From Planctomycetota bacterium (GTDB taxonomy: Bacteria; Planctomycetota; UBA8742; UBA2392), in the NCBI GenBank assembly GCA_019636215.1, contig JAHBXZ010000004.1, forward strand, positions 1 through 64,000: DNA of 64,000 nucleotides. Reading direction: 5' to 3'. Position 1 is the first letter of the stretch; every line of letters starts with the position of its first letter. Position numbers and translations under genes: made by a program. The notes below the pieces were generated by a model, which searched no databases, had not been told where the DNA came from, and saw only the letters and a list, made by a program, of their open reading frames with translations. Positions 7,529 through 17,200 of the stretch are shown here, piece after piece.

Positions 7529-8835
7529 TCGACAATGATGCCCGGGCAACCCAGCCGGTGATTGGCGCGGTGCTGGTCAGTTACGCGCTGGGCGAACTTG
7601 ACGCCGAGGAACAGTCGGCGCTTGAAAAGAAAATGGAGCAGGCCCCCGGCCTGCGCGATGAACTGGAAGAAATCCGCAACCACCTGCGCCTGCACCAGGA
7701 GGTGCGCAAGGTGGCCCCGCGCCGCGGCAGCTTTGAGCGCCTGCGGGCGCGCATGAAACGCGAAGGCAGCCTGGAGGGCGCCGTGCCGGGTGCGCACTGC
7801 ATGGCACGACGCGCCTTTGTGGCGTCGGCGGCGTTCGGCGTTGTGGCCGTTGCCCTGCTTGTGCTGTTTACCGGCCCCGGCGATGCGCCCTCGCGCCCGG
7901 ACGTGATCGGCCAGATCGTGTATCACAACCCGTCACTGGTGCTGGGCCAGCGCCGGGCCGAAATCGCCCGCAACCCGCTGCTGCTTTACAACGCCGACGC
8001 CAGCCCCGGGCAGGGCGATTACAAGACAGGCTCCTACGACGCGTTCCTGTGGCTGCCCACCGGCCAGGCCAATACCTACAGCAGCGTGGAAGTTACCCAG
8101 AACAGCGAGTTCCGCTTCACCGGTGTGCGCACACTGGAACTGATCCGCGGGTCGATCCGCCGGCTGGAGGTGCGGCCCGGCGGCATCGCCGACGGCGCGT
8201 TTACCGTGCGCACCCCGCACGGCCGCATTGAGCTTGACGAAGGCGGCCTGGCCGTCACCGTCACGCGCGACGACGCCCAGACCCAGGTAACCGTGATGGA
8301 AGGCAGCGCCCGGGTGTTCGGCGCCAACTCGGACAACCCATTTCAGCTTACCTCGGGCTTCTGCACCAGCATCGAGCGCGGCAAACTGCCCAACCCGCCG
8401 CGTCCCATGCTGGAGCTGCTTCTGGCACCGCGGCCGAACAGCGAGTTTGAGCTTCAGGCCACGCTGGTCAACACCGGCTTTGTGGCTGTCAAGATTGCCC
8501 GGGCGTACTCGCGCGTGCCGGTGTACCTGCTGCATGTGGCCTACACGGCCGAGTATGAGCCCGGCCAGGTGCCCGAAAACACCACGCTGCCGCCCACGCA
8601 GGTAACGCCCAAACCGGAATCCGGCGAATCGCCTGCCGACCACCGCGGCGAAACCTGGCTGGAACCCGGCAAGCTGTACACATTCACGTTTGACGTGTCG
8701 CCGACCTTGATGCCGGCGCCGCGGGTGGAGTTCTGGCTGCGACTGGAATACCGTGGCGACCTTTACGCGCCGCCCGGCCAGGCCCGCACCATGATCCACA
8801 GCCGCAACCTGCGCATTGACATGCGCAACCGTTAG
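7525..8835 (+). CDS. Anti-sigma factor with FecR-type extracytoplasmic domain
   Basis: A 436-aa protein. The cytoplasmic N-terminus (SYALGELDAEEQSALEKKME) resembles zinc-less anti-sigma domains. One membrane helix follows at about residues 95-115 (AFVASAAFGVVAVALLVLF). The outer part contains a FecR-like beta segment (RTLELIRGSIRRLEV to VTVTRDDAQTQVTVMEGSAR) and a further beta-rich region with a proline-rich stretch. The gene overlaps the sigma gene by 4 bp, so translation is coupled. By family knowledge it should hold the sigma factor at the membrane and release it on a signal. The C-terminal 200 residues are not recognised. Confidence 0.8.
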   Translation: MIDNDARATQPVIGAVLVSYALGELDAEEQSALEKKMEQAPGLRDELEEIRNHLRLHQEVRKVAPRRGSFERLRARMKREGSLEGAVPGAHCMARRAFVASAAFGVVAVALLVLFTGPGDAPSRPDVIGQIVYHNPSLVLGQRRAEIARNPLLLYNADASPGQGDYKTGSYDAFLWLPTGQANTYSSVEVTQNSEFRFTGVRTLELIRGSIRRLEVRPGGIADGAFTVRTPHGRIELDEGGLAVTVTRDDAQTQVTVMEGSARVFGANSDNPFQLTSGFCTSIERGKLPNPPRPMLELLLAPRPNSEFELQATLVNTGFVAVKIARAYSRVPVYLLHVAYTAEYEPGQVPENTTLPPTQVTPKPESGESPADHRGETWLEPGKLYTFTFDVSPTLMPAPRVEFWLRLEYRGDLYAPPGQARTMIHSRNLRIDMRNR

Positions 8836-8861
8836 TGCCAAGCCATGCAGGGAAGACGCAC

Positions 8862-11414
8862 ATGAGCATCACAGACATTGAAAAGAAACTCGGCCAGCTT
8901 CGCTCGCACATCCGCCTTACGTTCCTGTCCTGGGGCGTGGCCAAGGTGACGATCTGGGCGGCCTTGCTGACCCTGTGGCTTTACTACACCGACCGCATTC
9001 TCCAGCTTCCGGGCGGAGTACGCCTGGCGTTTCTGGTGGCGGCGGTCGTCGGCCTGGTGGTGGTGGCGATCCGCAGCCTGTTTTACCCGCTGTCGCGCAC
9101 CCTCACCGACGAAGACCTGGCGCTGCTGGTAGAGCGCGAATACCCGCTGCTGAACGACCGGCTGATTTCCTCGCTGCAGATCCTCAAGGCCCAGGAAAAG
9201 TACAAGGACACCGCCAGCGCCGACATGATCCGCATCATGGTCGGCGAGGCCTTTGACCTTGCCGGGCGCCTGCGCTTTGAACAGGCCGTGCGCACCAGGC
9301 GGCTGGTGGTGCTGCTGGGCGGGTCGATTCTGGCCATGGGCCTGGTGTTCGGCCACGCCTGGCTGGATCGCGACAACATGAGCATCTGGGTGCGGCGCGC
9401 ATTGGGGCAGGGGCCGGCCTGGCCGACGCTGACCCAGCTTGACGCGCGCATCCTTGAACGCGAGGAGTTGCCCAACTTTCCCACCGACGACGTGCTGAAC
9501 GTGAACTTCAGCTTTGCCGCCAAGGAACAGGTTGACGAACTTGGCGTAAAGGGCGTCTACGAAGTCGCCATGGGCAGTGACCTGCGCTTTGTGGCAGAGC
9601 CCAGCGGCCAGATCCCTGACAGCGCCGAGATCCGCATTGTCAGCTTCACGCGCGAGGCCGGCACGGGCCGCTTTGTGCAGGTCGGCAACCCCAACGTGCG
9701 CCCGATGGCGCGCGGCGTCATCAAGAGCACCGACGGCACCGAGCGCGTGTACTTCAGTTACAACAAGACCAACATCATCAGCCCGCTGGAACAGATCTGG
9801 ATCAAGGCCGGCGACGCGCTGGCCGGGCCGTTCACGCTGCGCGTGATCCCGGCCCCGGAACTGGAAAGCGCCATTGAACTGCGATACAGCTTTCCGCAGT
9901 ACCTGGTGCTGGCCCCGCGCACAACACAGGACCTGCGCATGGAAGCCGTGGCCGGAACATCCGTTGACCTGCTGTTTTCCACCACCAAGCCGCTGAAGCT
10001 GGGCACCGGCAACGCCAGCGCGCTGGTGGTTGATTTCAACGTTGGGTCGTCGCGGGTGTTCCCTGTCGAAAGCAACTTCGAAGCCGGGCCCCAGAGTTAC
10101 CGCGCGCGCATACCCGCCCTGACCATGGGCATGGCGCGCTGGCGCCTGAAGCTGGTCGACGACCGCGAGATCGAAAATGCCCGCCGCATCGGCGACCTGA
10201 TGACCATCAAGGAAGACATCCCGCCCACGGTGAAGGTGCTGTTCAGCGGCGACCCGCTGGTTTCCAACCAGATGGTGTACGTCACGCCCGACGCGCTGAT
10301 CCCGCTGGAGTTCGAGATGGCCGACGATTACGGCGTGGGCAGCGCGCGCCTGATGTGGCGCTTTGCCGACGACACCGAGTTCCGCGAGTACAAGCCCTTT
10401 GGCGACACCTTCCGCGACCTGCAGGCTGCGCCACAGCCCCTGGTCAAGGCCACGTTTGAGCTCGACTTTGCCCGGCTGATCGGCGACCTGCGGGTGCCCG
10501 CGGGCACACGCGCCAGCATCCAGATGTTCATCCAGGCCTTTGACCTGAACCAGGTAAAGGTTTCCGACGACGCGCCGCCGGAGCTTCAGGGCAGCCGCGC
10601 CAACACGACACTGACCTACGAAGTCTACACGGTGGATGAGCTGCGCATGAAGGTCAGCACCCAGATCCGCCAGGTGAAGACCACCATCGGCAGCATGGTG
10701 ACCCTGCAATCCGAACTGCTGGCGCTGACCCGCGACGTGCAGGGCCGCACCAACCTGCTGGACCTGCGCGGGCCCGAGGGCGAACGCCTGCGCACCGACC
10801 TGAACGACGCCTACCAGAAGCAGAACCAGTTGCTGCGCGACGTCGAGGTCGTGCGCGACCGCTTTGGCGTGTTTGCCCAGGTGTACCGCTTCAACCGCCT
10901 GGAACGCGCCGAAGCCCAGAAGCCCCAGGAAGGCCGCATCCAGACCGTGCGACTGCTGGCAGCCATTGCCGGGGCAGACGCCGATCTGCGCCGCGTGCTG
11001 AACAACCCGCTGGTGCGCCTGGAAGACGCCGAGAACGACGCCGTGGCCCGCCTGGCCGGCGAACTGGTGGCGTCGCTTTCCCCGCACCTGCGCCGCGCCC
11101 TGCCCGAGGACGCCTTCTCGCCGGGCAGCTTCGGCCTGGTGTTGCAGAACGCGGGCATCTACACGCCCGGGTTCATGGACAGCGCCCGCGCGGCCTATGA
11201 GGCGATTCTGGATGTCGACCTCAAGCCGAATGAACGCCGCGGCCTGCTGGTCGAACTCGAAAAGCAGCAGGTGCTGACACTGGCGATGCTGCGCGCAGTG
11301 CAGGAGCAGGTAAAGAAGTGGGAGGGTTACGACGACATCCTGCACGGCCTGCGCAACCTGTTGAAATCCCAGGAAGACCTGAACAACGACCTCAAAGGCG
11401 CCGCCCGCGACTAA
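8862..11414 (+). CDS. DUF4175-like large membrane protein
   Basis: An 850-aa protein. Two membrane helices near the N-terminus (ATIWAALLTLWLYY region and LAFLVAAVVGLVVVAI) and a third at about 145-165 (LVVLLGGSILAMGLVFG) precede a long extracytoplasmic part. That part has Ig-like beta stretches with 'DDYGVGSARL' and a helical tail with long charged helices. The motif LTDEDLALLVEREYPLLNDRL near residue 90 and the DDYG motif are typical of DUF4175-type proteins. ATG at 8862 has GGGAAG upstream and is preferred to the GTG that overlaps the previous stop. It is the third gene of the sigma operon. DUF4175 proteins have no established biochemical function; an envelope role is inferred. Confidence 0.65.
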   Translation: MSITDIEKKLGQLRSHIRLTFLSWGVAKVTIWAALLTLWLYYTDRILQLPGGVRLAFLVAAVVGLVVVAIRSLFYPLSRTLTDEDLALLVEREYPLLNDRLISSLQILKAQEKYKDTASADMIRIMVGEAFDLAGRLRFEQAVRTRRLVVLLGGSILAMGLVFGHAWLDRDNMSIWVRRALGQGPAWPTLTQLDARILEREELPNFPTDDVLNVNFSFAAKEQVDELGVKGVYEVAMGSDLRFVAEPSGQIPDSAEIRIVSFTREAGTGRFVQVGNPNVRPMARGVIKSTDGTERVYFSYNKTNIISPLEQIWIKAGDALAGPFTLRVIPAPELESAIELRYSFPQYLVLAPRTTQDLRMEAVAGTSVDLLFSTTKPLKLGTGNASALVVDFNVGSSRVFPVESNFEAGPQSYRARIPALTMGMARWRLKLVDDREIENARRIGDLMTIKEDIPPTVKVLFSGDPLVSNQMVYVTPDALIPLEFEMADDYGVGSARLMWRFADDTEFREYKPFGDTFRDLQAAPQPLVKATFELDFARLIGDLRVPAGTRASIQMFIQAFDLNQVKVSDDAPPELQGSRANTTLTYEVYTVDELRMKVSTQIRQVKTTIGSMVTLQSELLALTRDVQGRTNLLDLRGPEGERLRTDLNDAYQKQNQLLRDVEVVRDRFGVFAQVYRFNRLERAEAQKPQEGRIQTVRLLAAIAGADADLRRVLNNPLVRLEDAENDAVARLAGELVASLSPHLRRALPEDAFSPGSFGLVLQNAGIYTPGFMDSARAAYEAILDVDLKPNERRGLLVELEKQQVLTLAMLRAVQEQVKKWEGYDDILHGLRNLLKSQEDLNNDLKGAARD

Positions 11415-11440
11415 GCGGTTCAAGTGAGTTGAATGTTTGG

Positions 11441-11540
11441 GTGGCACGGCCTTTCAGGCCATGGCGTTTTCACTGGCTTCCAGCCAATGCCACGGGCCGG
11501 AGGCCCGTGAACACACCATCGGCAAGGATGCCGATGCCAC
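11441..11540. repeat. Four-hairpin dyad element, copy A
   Basis: Bounded by GTGGCAC and ATGCCAC. Inside are four stem-loops in series: GGCC(TTTCA)GGCC, then TGGC(TTCCA)GCCA, then ACGGGC(CGGAG)GCCCGT, then CATCGGC(AAGGAT)GCCGATG. Pyrimidine-rich loops occur in the first two and purine-rich loops in the last two, so the whole element is roughly palindromic. Copies B (23603) and C (38618) share the plan. Confidence 0.85.
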
Positions 11541-11690
11541 GAACTTCAACCTGCATGAGCCACTGGCGGCAGACGCAACGCACGCGATACATACCGGGGG
11601 CGCGGCCGTCCCGGCTGCGTCGGGCGAAGCCATGGACCGCCCCAACGACTGACCACCGGCACCATAAGCGCGAGCAAGGCCGGCAAAACA

Positions 11691-11713
11691 AGAGCCCGAA
11701 GCGCCAGCGAGGG
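11691..11713. repeat. Short 'CGAAGCG..AGCGAG' repeat
   Basis: AGCCCGAAGCGCCAGCGAGG matches the core CGAAGCG--AGCGAG of the 30-bp repeat found at 18096, 41168 and 41279. Similar intergenic sequences are familiar from planctomycete genomes, as far as I recall; this needs a search. Confidence 0.45.
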
Positions 11714-11984
11714 TGTAGTCGTTGCTACTCCCGCACTGGACCAAAGCCAATCCTCTGCGCGCGTGACCAGCCCAGCGCCAGGATGCGGAGGAAGGCCTCG
11801 TAGTTTTCAGCCTTTAGGAAAACCGTCGCTCGCCCGTCTCCCCGGCTGATAGCATGGAAGCAAAGACCAGCGGGGCACGACGGAGTGGACGCGGCATGGC
11901 TCAGGTCTACAAACCGACACGTAAGTCAGAAGAACAAAGTAGCCTGACCCCTTTTTCCCCCGCCAAGTAACGGAGACTCCGCCC

Positions 11985-14087
11985 ATGCTTCGCCTATTCC
12001 TCACGCTATTGCTTTTGGTTGGCGCCAGCTCGCTGGCGGCAACCGCGCTCCATGTTTCGGCAGCGACGGGGTCGTCGGTCAACGTGCCCCATTACTACAC
12101 GGGCAACGGCAGCGGCTTCTTGATGGGCGAGTTTTATGTGTCCAACCCGCATACCGGGGGCTTGGTTTTGCGAGCCATCACAACGACCGCCCTGGGCAGC
12201 GGAGACGATTCCACCGGCTTCTCTGAGATCGGCCTTTACATAGACGCGAACAACAACGCAGCCTTCGAGATTGGAGTTGATCAGCGCTACGGTCAGGCCT
12301 ACACAGCTTACCCCTCCGACAACGGGAGCCTGACTTTCACCGAGGCGCTTGCCTTCACGCCAGGAGAGACCAAGCGATTTCTGATTGTCGGCAAGCTGGG
12401 CGGTGCCACACCTCCGGCCTACAACAACGCCTTTCACACCATCATTCAGTCTATTGACGCAACTGGTGGAACTCCCACTGGCGTGCCTACTACGTTCGTC
12501 AGGGGAGCGGCCGTAATCAACATTCCCACACCCTTGCGCCTTGAGTACGACGTCACAGGCACCGGCCCGCAGTACACTTACTCGTTCCGACTGGTTCTCA
12601 ACAATCACGATGGCTCTTGGACGGCGGGGCAGGAGTGGGGGTCGGTCCACTTCGGCCAAGCGGCATTCGGCTCTGGCGGCACAGTTCCGTTTGCGGGGTG
12701 GTCCACAAACTCGTCGAGTTATCCGGTTGGCCCGTTTGTTTCGACCGGATGGTCGAGTATTCAAGTTGGCGGGATCAACTATCATTGTCCCATCTTGCAC
12801 GACAACATTTCGCCCCAAGACTACTGGATGCCTGCGGCGGTTGGCGATTCCCTGACTTGGTCAGGCACCGTGGGCACATTTCTGAACGAAGGCGAAATGT
12901 CCTTTAGTATGCAGCGCAAGATCGGAACAGGTCCGGCAGGGAACGCCATCATTGAACCCGCGTACCGTGTCGGCGACTACATTCGTGTGGTGGCCGTTCC
13001 CGCTACCGTTGCAAGGCCGGGGCCTTTGGAGACTGGTTCTGGCAACGGGCTTGTACTGGGGGCCTTTGACTTGATTGCCCACAGCAATGCGGCCACGTTC
13101 AGCGGCCTGACCTTGGCCGCTTCGGGTTCGGGCGATGATTCTTCGGCGTTCTCGGAAGTGCGCCTGTATGTCGATACCAACGGCAACGGGGCCTTTGACC
13201 CCGGTGTAGACACTCCGTTTGGGGCTGCGTACACCGCATTCCCTGCCGACAACGGCTCGCTGACCTTCAACGACACGCTGAATCTCGCGATCAACGAAAC
13301 CAAACGCCTGCTTGTGGTCTGCAAACTCAATGGCGCGGTTCCCGCCAATTACGGCCAGACCTTCCAGGCCCGTGTTACGGCGATTTCGGCCACCGGCGAG
13401 AACCATTCCGGCCTGCCCACGGCGGCGGTCGCCGGTTTGCGCATCCATGCCCCCGCGATCACGGTGACGACCACCGGCGCGAATCTGAGCGCCTTTGCCA
13501 ACGGCCAGGGGCCGGGCGGGCTGGGTTTAGGCGTCGCCGAGTTCCTGCTGCACAACACCGGCGTGAATGGGGCGAACTTTGGTTCGATCACCCTGGCTGC
13601 CGGCGGGTCGCTGTTTGACCACCTGGCGTTTGCCCAGGTGGCGCTGTACGAAGACAGCAACAACAGCTTCCAGTTCGACGTCGGCGACACACTCTATGGC
13701 ACAGCCGCAGCCGGCTTTTCCGGCGACGACGGTAACCTGACGTTCACCCAGGCCGCCACCTTGGCCCAGGGCCAATGGCGCCGCTACTTCCTGGTCGTGA
13801 AGCTCAATGGCACTGCGACGGTCGGCGACGACTTCTGGGTGCGCGTGGCCTCGCTGGGAGTCACCGGCGGAACCGAAGCCCCGAGTTTGGGCACACTCGA
13901 ACAGGCCTTCACCATCATCCCCGGCAGCGACCCGATCGGCGGCACAGGCGGCGGCACAGGCGGTGGAAGCGGCGGCAGCAAAGACTCCGGCGGCTGCATC
14001 GCCGGCGCCGCCAACCTGCTGCCCCTGCCGATCCTGCTGGCCATCACCCGCCGCCGCCGCGCAAGGCAGGCTTTCGTCCGGCGATAG
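11985..14087 (+). CDS. Secreted three-repeat protein with C-terminal sorting-like tail
   Basis: A 700-aa protein with a signal peptide (LFLTLLLLVGASSLAATA). Three repeats of about 130 residues occur near 40-175, 350-480 and 510-640. Each runs 'GDDS.AFSE..LY.D.N.N..F..GVD..' then 'DNGSLTF' then an 'ETKR.L.V.KL.G' strand, with Asp/Asn-rich turns that could bind calcium. The C-terminus is a Gly/Ser linker, SGGCIAGA, a hydrophobic stretch (LLPLPILLAI) and TRRRRAR, the tripartite plan of CTERM sorting signals with an invariant Cys (Synergist- or MYXO-CTERM-like). The unknown region at 180-340 is less GC-rich. It splits the ECF-controlled genes and may be a later arrival. The function is unknown; surface anchoring is inferred. 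Confidence 0.6.
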   Translation: MLRLFLTLLLLVGASSLAATALHVSAATGSSVNVPHYYTGNGSGFLMGEFYVSNPHTGGLVLRAITTTALGSGDDSTGFSEIGLYIDANNNAAFEIGVDQRYGQAYTAYPSDNGSLTFTEALAFTPGETKRFLIVGKLGGATPPAYNNAFHTIIQSIDATGGTPTGVPTTFVRGAAVINIPTPLRLEYDVTGTGPQYTYSFRLVLNNHDGSWTAGQEWGSVHFGQAAFGSGGTVPFAGWSTNSSSYPVGPFVSTGWSSIQVGGINYHCPILHDNISPQDYWMPAAVGDSLTWSGTVGTFLNEGEMSFSMQRKIGTGPAGNAIIEPAYRVGDYIRVVAVPATVARPGPLETGSGNGLVLGAFDLIAHSNAATFSGLTLAASGSGDDSSAFSEVRLYVDTNGNGAFDPGVDTPFGAAYTAFPADNGSLTFNDTLNLAINETKRLLVVCKLNGAVPANYGQTFQARVTAISATGENHSGLPTAAVAGLRIHAPAITVTTTGANLSAFANGQGPGGLGLGVAEFLLHNTGVNGANFGSITLAAGGSLFDHLAFAQVALYEDSNNSFQFDVGDTLYGTAAAGFSGDDGNLTFTQAATLAQGQWRRYFLVVKLNGTATVGDDFWVRVASLGVTGGTEAPSLGTLEQAFTIIPGSDPIGGTGGGTGGGSGGSKDSGGCIAGAANLLPLPILLAITRRRRARQAFVRR

Positions 14088-14161
14088 ACCCTAGGCCAAT
14101 GCGCCGGCGCCGCTGCGCAACTACTTGTGGCAAAAATACTTGCGTTTTTGGGGCCAACCGT

Positions 14162-14190
14162 GAACCATTTGGCTCTTTCCTGCGTAATAC
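14162..14190 (+). promoter_or_regulatory. ECF-type promoter, identical motif to the sigma operon promoter
   Basis: GAACCA, 14 bases, GCGTAATAC: both boxes and the spacing match 6789-6817 exactly, while the spacer differs. It lies about 30 bases upstream of the ATG at 14220. This ties the coiled-coil gene to the sigma factor at 6833. Confidence 0.65.
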
Positions 14191-14219
14191 AGTAGGAAGC
14201 GCCTACGATCGGGGTCCTC

Positions 14220-17200
14220 ATGCGTTTACGTCTGTTTTCGGCCAAAGTCCGTTTCTGGAACCGCCTGTTTTCCACACTGGCGGTTGCCGCCATGGCTGTG
14301 CTGATGGCCCGTCCTGCCGCCCATGCCCAGCAGGCCGGAAAGGACGACCCCGCCGCGGCCACACCCAAGGAACTTCAGGAAAAGCTGTCCAAGAAGCAGG
14401 CGGCGCTGCGCCAGACGCTGTCTGACCTGCGCGAACGCCTGGAAAAGCTGCTGCAGGAACTTGAGGCCAGCGACGACGTGGCCGAACGCCGCCGCGTCCC
14501 GCAGATCACCGCCGCGCTGCGCCGCCTGAATGAACTGCGCATCGAAGACCTGATGGGCACCACCGAGGAAAACATCCGCGAGGGTGAACTGCGCACCGCG
14601 CTGGCCAAGGCCGGCACGATTGAAAAGCAGATTCGCGAGATCCTGGACCTGCTGGAAAACGGCGCCCGCATCGGCGAAGACGAACGCATCCGCGCCGAGC
14701 AGGAACGCATTGCCGCGCTGGACCGCATGCTGGAAGACCAGCGCAAGCTGCGCGAAGAAACCAAGGACATGCGCAACAACGACGTTGCGCGCCAGTTGCA
14801 GGAACTGCAGGACCGCACCCAGGAACTGCGCAACAAAGAAGAGTCGCTGCGCCAGGACACCGAGGCACTGCAGCAGCGCCGTGAACAGGTTGAACAGCAG
14901 CTGAAGGACCTCGAGCGCCTGAAAGAAGACCAGCAGAAGGCCCGCCAGGAACTCGACCAGCGCAAGAAGGACGACGAAAAGGCCCAGAGCGAGCAGGTCA
15001 AGAGCCTGCAGAACGCCCTGGATCAACTGAAGAAAATCGAAGAAGAGGCCCGCAAGGCCAACCAGCAGGACCAGCGCCTGAAGGATATCGACCAGGTCAG
15101 CCGCGACCTGGAACGCCTGATGAAAGACCAGGCCGACGTCCAGAAGAACGCCGAAAAGGCCGGCGAGCAGCCCAACCAGAAGGCCATGGACGCCGTCACC
15201 AAGGCCGCCGAAGAACAGGAAGAGGCTTACCGCAACACCCGCAGCGCCAACGCCCAGCGCCAGGGCGCCAACACGCCCCTGCCGCGCGAACTGAACGACC
15301 AGCTGCAGAAAGAACAGCAGGAAGCCAAAGAGGCCATCGCCAACGCCCAGAAGGCCATGGAAGGCCTGCCCAACACGCCCGACACCCGCAAGGCCAACGA
15401 GGCCCTCAAGAAGGCCGCCGAGCAAAGCGCCCAGGCCGATGCCGCGCTGCAGAAGGGCGACACCGACACCGCCGAAAAAGCCCAGGCGGAGGCCGGCAAG
15501 GCATTGAAGGAAGCCGCCGAGGCCCTGCGCCCGGCCAGCGAAAACAACCCGGACCTCAAGCGCGCCAAGGGCGGGCAGGAAAACGTTCAGCAGGGTGCCG
15601 AGAAACTGAACCGCGACCTCAAGGCACTGGCCAACGAGATCGCCCGCCAGCGCCAGCAGGAAGGCAGCCAGGATGCCGGCAAGGCCAGCGAGGCCGACTT
15701 CGCCCAGGAACAGGTCGAAAAGGCCCAGGCCGCCATGCAGCAGGCGCTGGAAGACCTGAAAGAGGCCGAAAGCCAGAACGCCCGCGACAACATGCAGCAG
15801 GCCATGGAGGCCATGAAGGCCGCCGGCGACCAGTTGCGCAAAAGCCAGGGCATGGACCAGGACGGCAAGCCGGACTTCAAGCAGGCCGCCCAGCGCCAGC
15901 AGGACCTGGCCAAGTCGCTGGAGAAACTCTCGGACAACGTCAAGGCGCTGCCCGAGCCCAAGGTTGATGACCAGGGCATCGCCGAGGCCATGCAGCGCGC
16001 CCGCGAATCCGCCAAGCCCCTGCAGCAAGCCGACGACCGCAACCTGCGCAACACGGCAAAACGCATGGACGAAGCCCTGCAGAAGCTGCAGGACGAAATG
16101 AAGGCCGGCAAGCCCGACGCCGAAACCATGCGCAACGCTGCCGACGCCGCTCGCCAGATGCAGCGCGAAGCCCAGCGCGCGCAGGGCGACCAGGCCCGCC
16201 AGGCAGGCCGCGACGCCGAAGACCTGGCCCGCCGCCTGGAAGAAGCCGCCGATTCACAGGAAGGCGCCCGCCAGGCCAAAGAAGGCCTGCAGAACGCCGC
16301 ACAGGCCAGCCAGCGCGCCGCCGAAGCCCTGCAGAAGCAGGACGGCGAGGGCGGTACGCGTTCGGAGACCCAGGCACTGGACGACATCAACAAGGCCCGC
16401 GAAGGCCTGCAGAAACGCCTGGACGCAGAGCTTGGCGCCAAGGCCCTGCAGGGTGCCAGCGACCAGCAAAGCGACATGGCCCGCCGCGCCCAGCAGGCCG
16501 CCGAGGACATGCAGAAGTCAGCCCGCGGCGAAAAGAGCGCCGACAGCCGCGAGTCCGGCGAGAAGGCCGCCAACGCGGCGTCCGAGGCCGCCAAAGACAT
16601 GCAGAAGGCAGCCGAGGCACTGAAGAACGCCGCCGAAGCCAGCCAGAGCCAGCAAGGCCAGCAGGGTCAACAGGGCCAGCAAGGCCAACAGCAGCAGGGT
16701 CAGCAGGGTCAGCAGCAGCAAGGCCAGCAGCAGCGTTCGGAACAGATGCAGCAGGCCCAGCAGGCCCAGCAGCAGGCCGAACAGAAGCTGGATGACGCCA
16801 TCCGCCAATTGAAGAACCAGCAGGAACAGATGCAGCAGCAGGAGCAGAAGTCTTCCGGCGAGCTGGCCAAGACCCAGGAACAACTGCAGCAGCAGTTGAA
16901 CAAGGTCGCCGAGGACATGAAGAAGGCCGCCGAAGGCCGCGAGGCACCCCAGTCCGAGAAAGAGGCGCTGGATGCGCTGAAGCAGGCCGAAGAAGAAATG
17001 AAGAAGGCCGCACAGGGCCTTCAGCAGGGCAAGCCCTCTGAGTCGCAGCAGAGCCAGCAGAAGTCGATCGAACAGATGGACCGTGCGCTGGAGAAAATGA
17101 AAGAGGCACAGAACGACAGCATCACGGAAGAGGACCGCCGCAAGTTCGAGGAACTGAACGAGCGCCAGAAGGAACTCGAAAAACGCCTTGAGGAATTCAA

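Larger units (their letters stand above)
11415..11984. other. 570-bp intergenic region with repeat elements
   Basis: No convincing gene is present. It holds the four-hairpin element at 11441-11540 and a planctomycete-like repeat core at 11691-11713. Near 11940-11960 there is a stretch ending AGCCTGACCCCTTTTT just before the next start codon. Base composition is less GC-rich toward the right end. The region separates the sigma operon from a probable later insertion. Confidence 0.6.

Noticed and set aside
8832..11447. Long open frame of about 870 codons on the minus strand opposite the DUF4175-like gene
   Set aside because: It is His/Gln/Ala-rich nonsense typical of the antisense of GC-rich genes and shows no domain. 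Similar antisense frames at 26592-29471 and 29902-33777 were rejected for the same reason.
11840..11984. Relic of a REP-associated transposase suggested by AGCCTGACCCCTTTTT
   Set aside because: No transposase fragment or paired end is visible; the string alone is not enough.
14226..16028. 600-codon minus-strand frame opposite the coiled-coil gene
   Set aside because: It is a Leu/Gly/Val-rich mirror of Gln/Glu/Lys codons with no ribosome site. The plus-strand signal peptide and the ECF promoter support the other strand.
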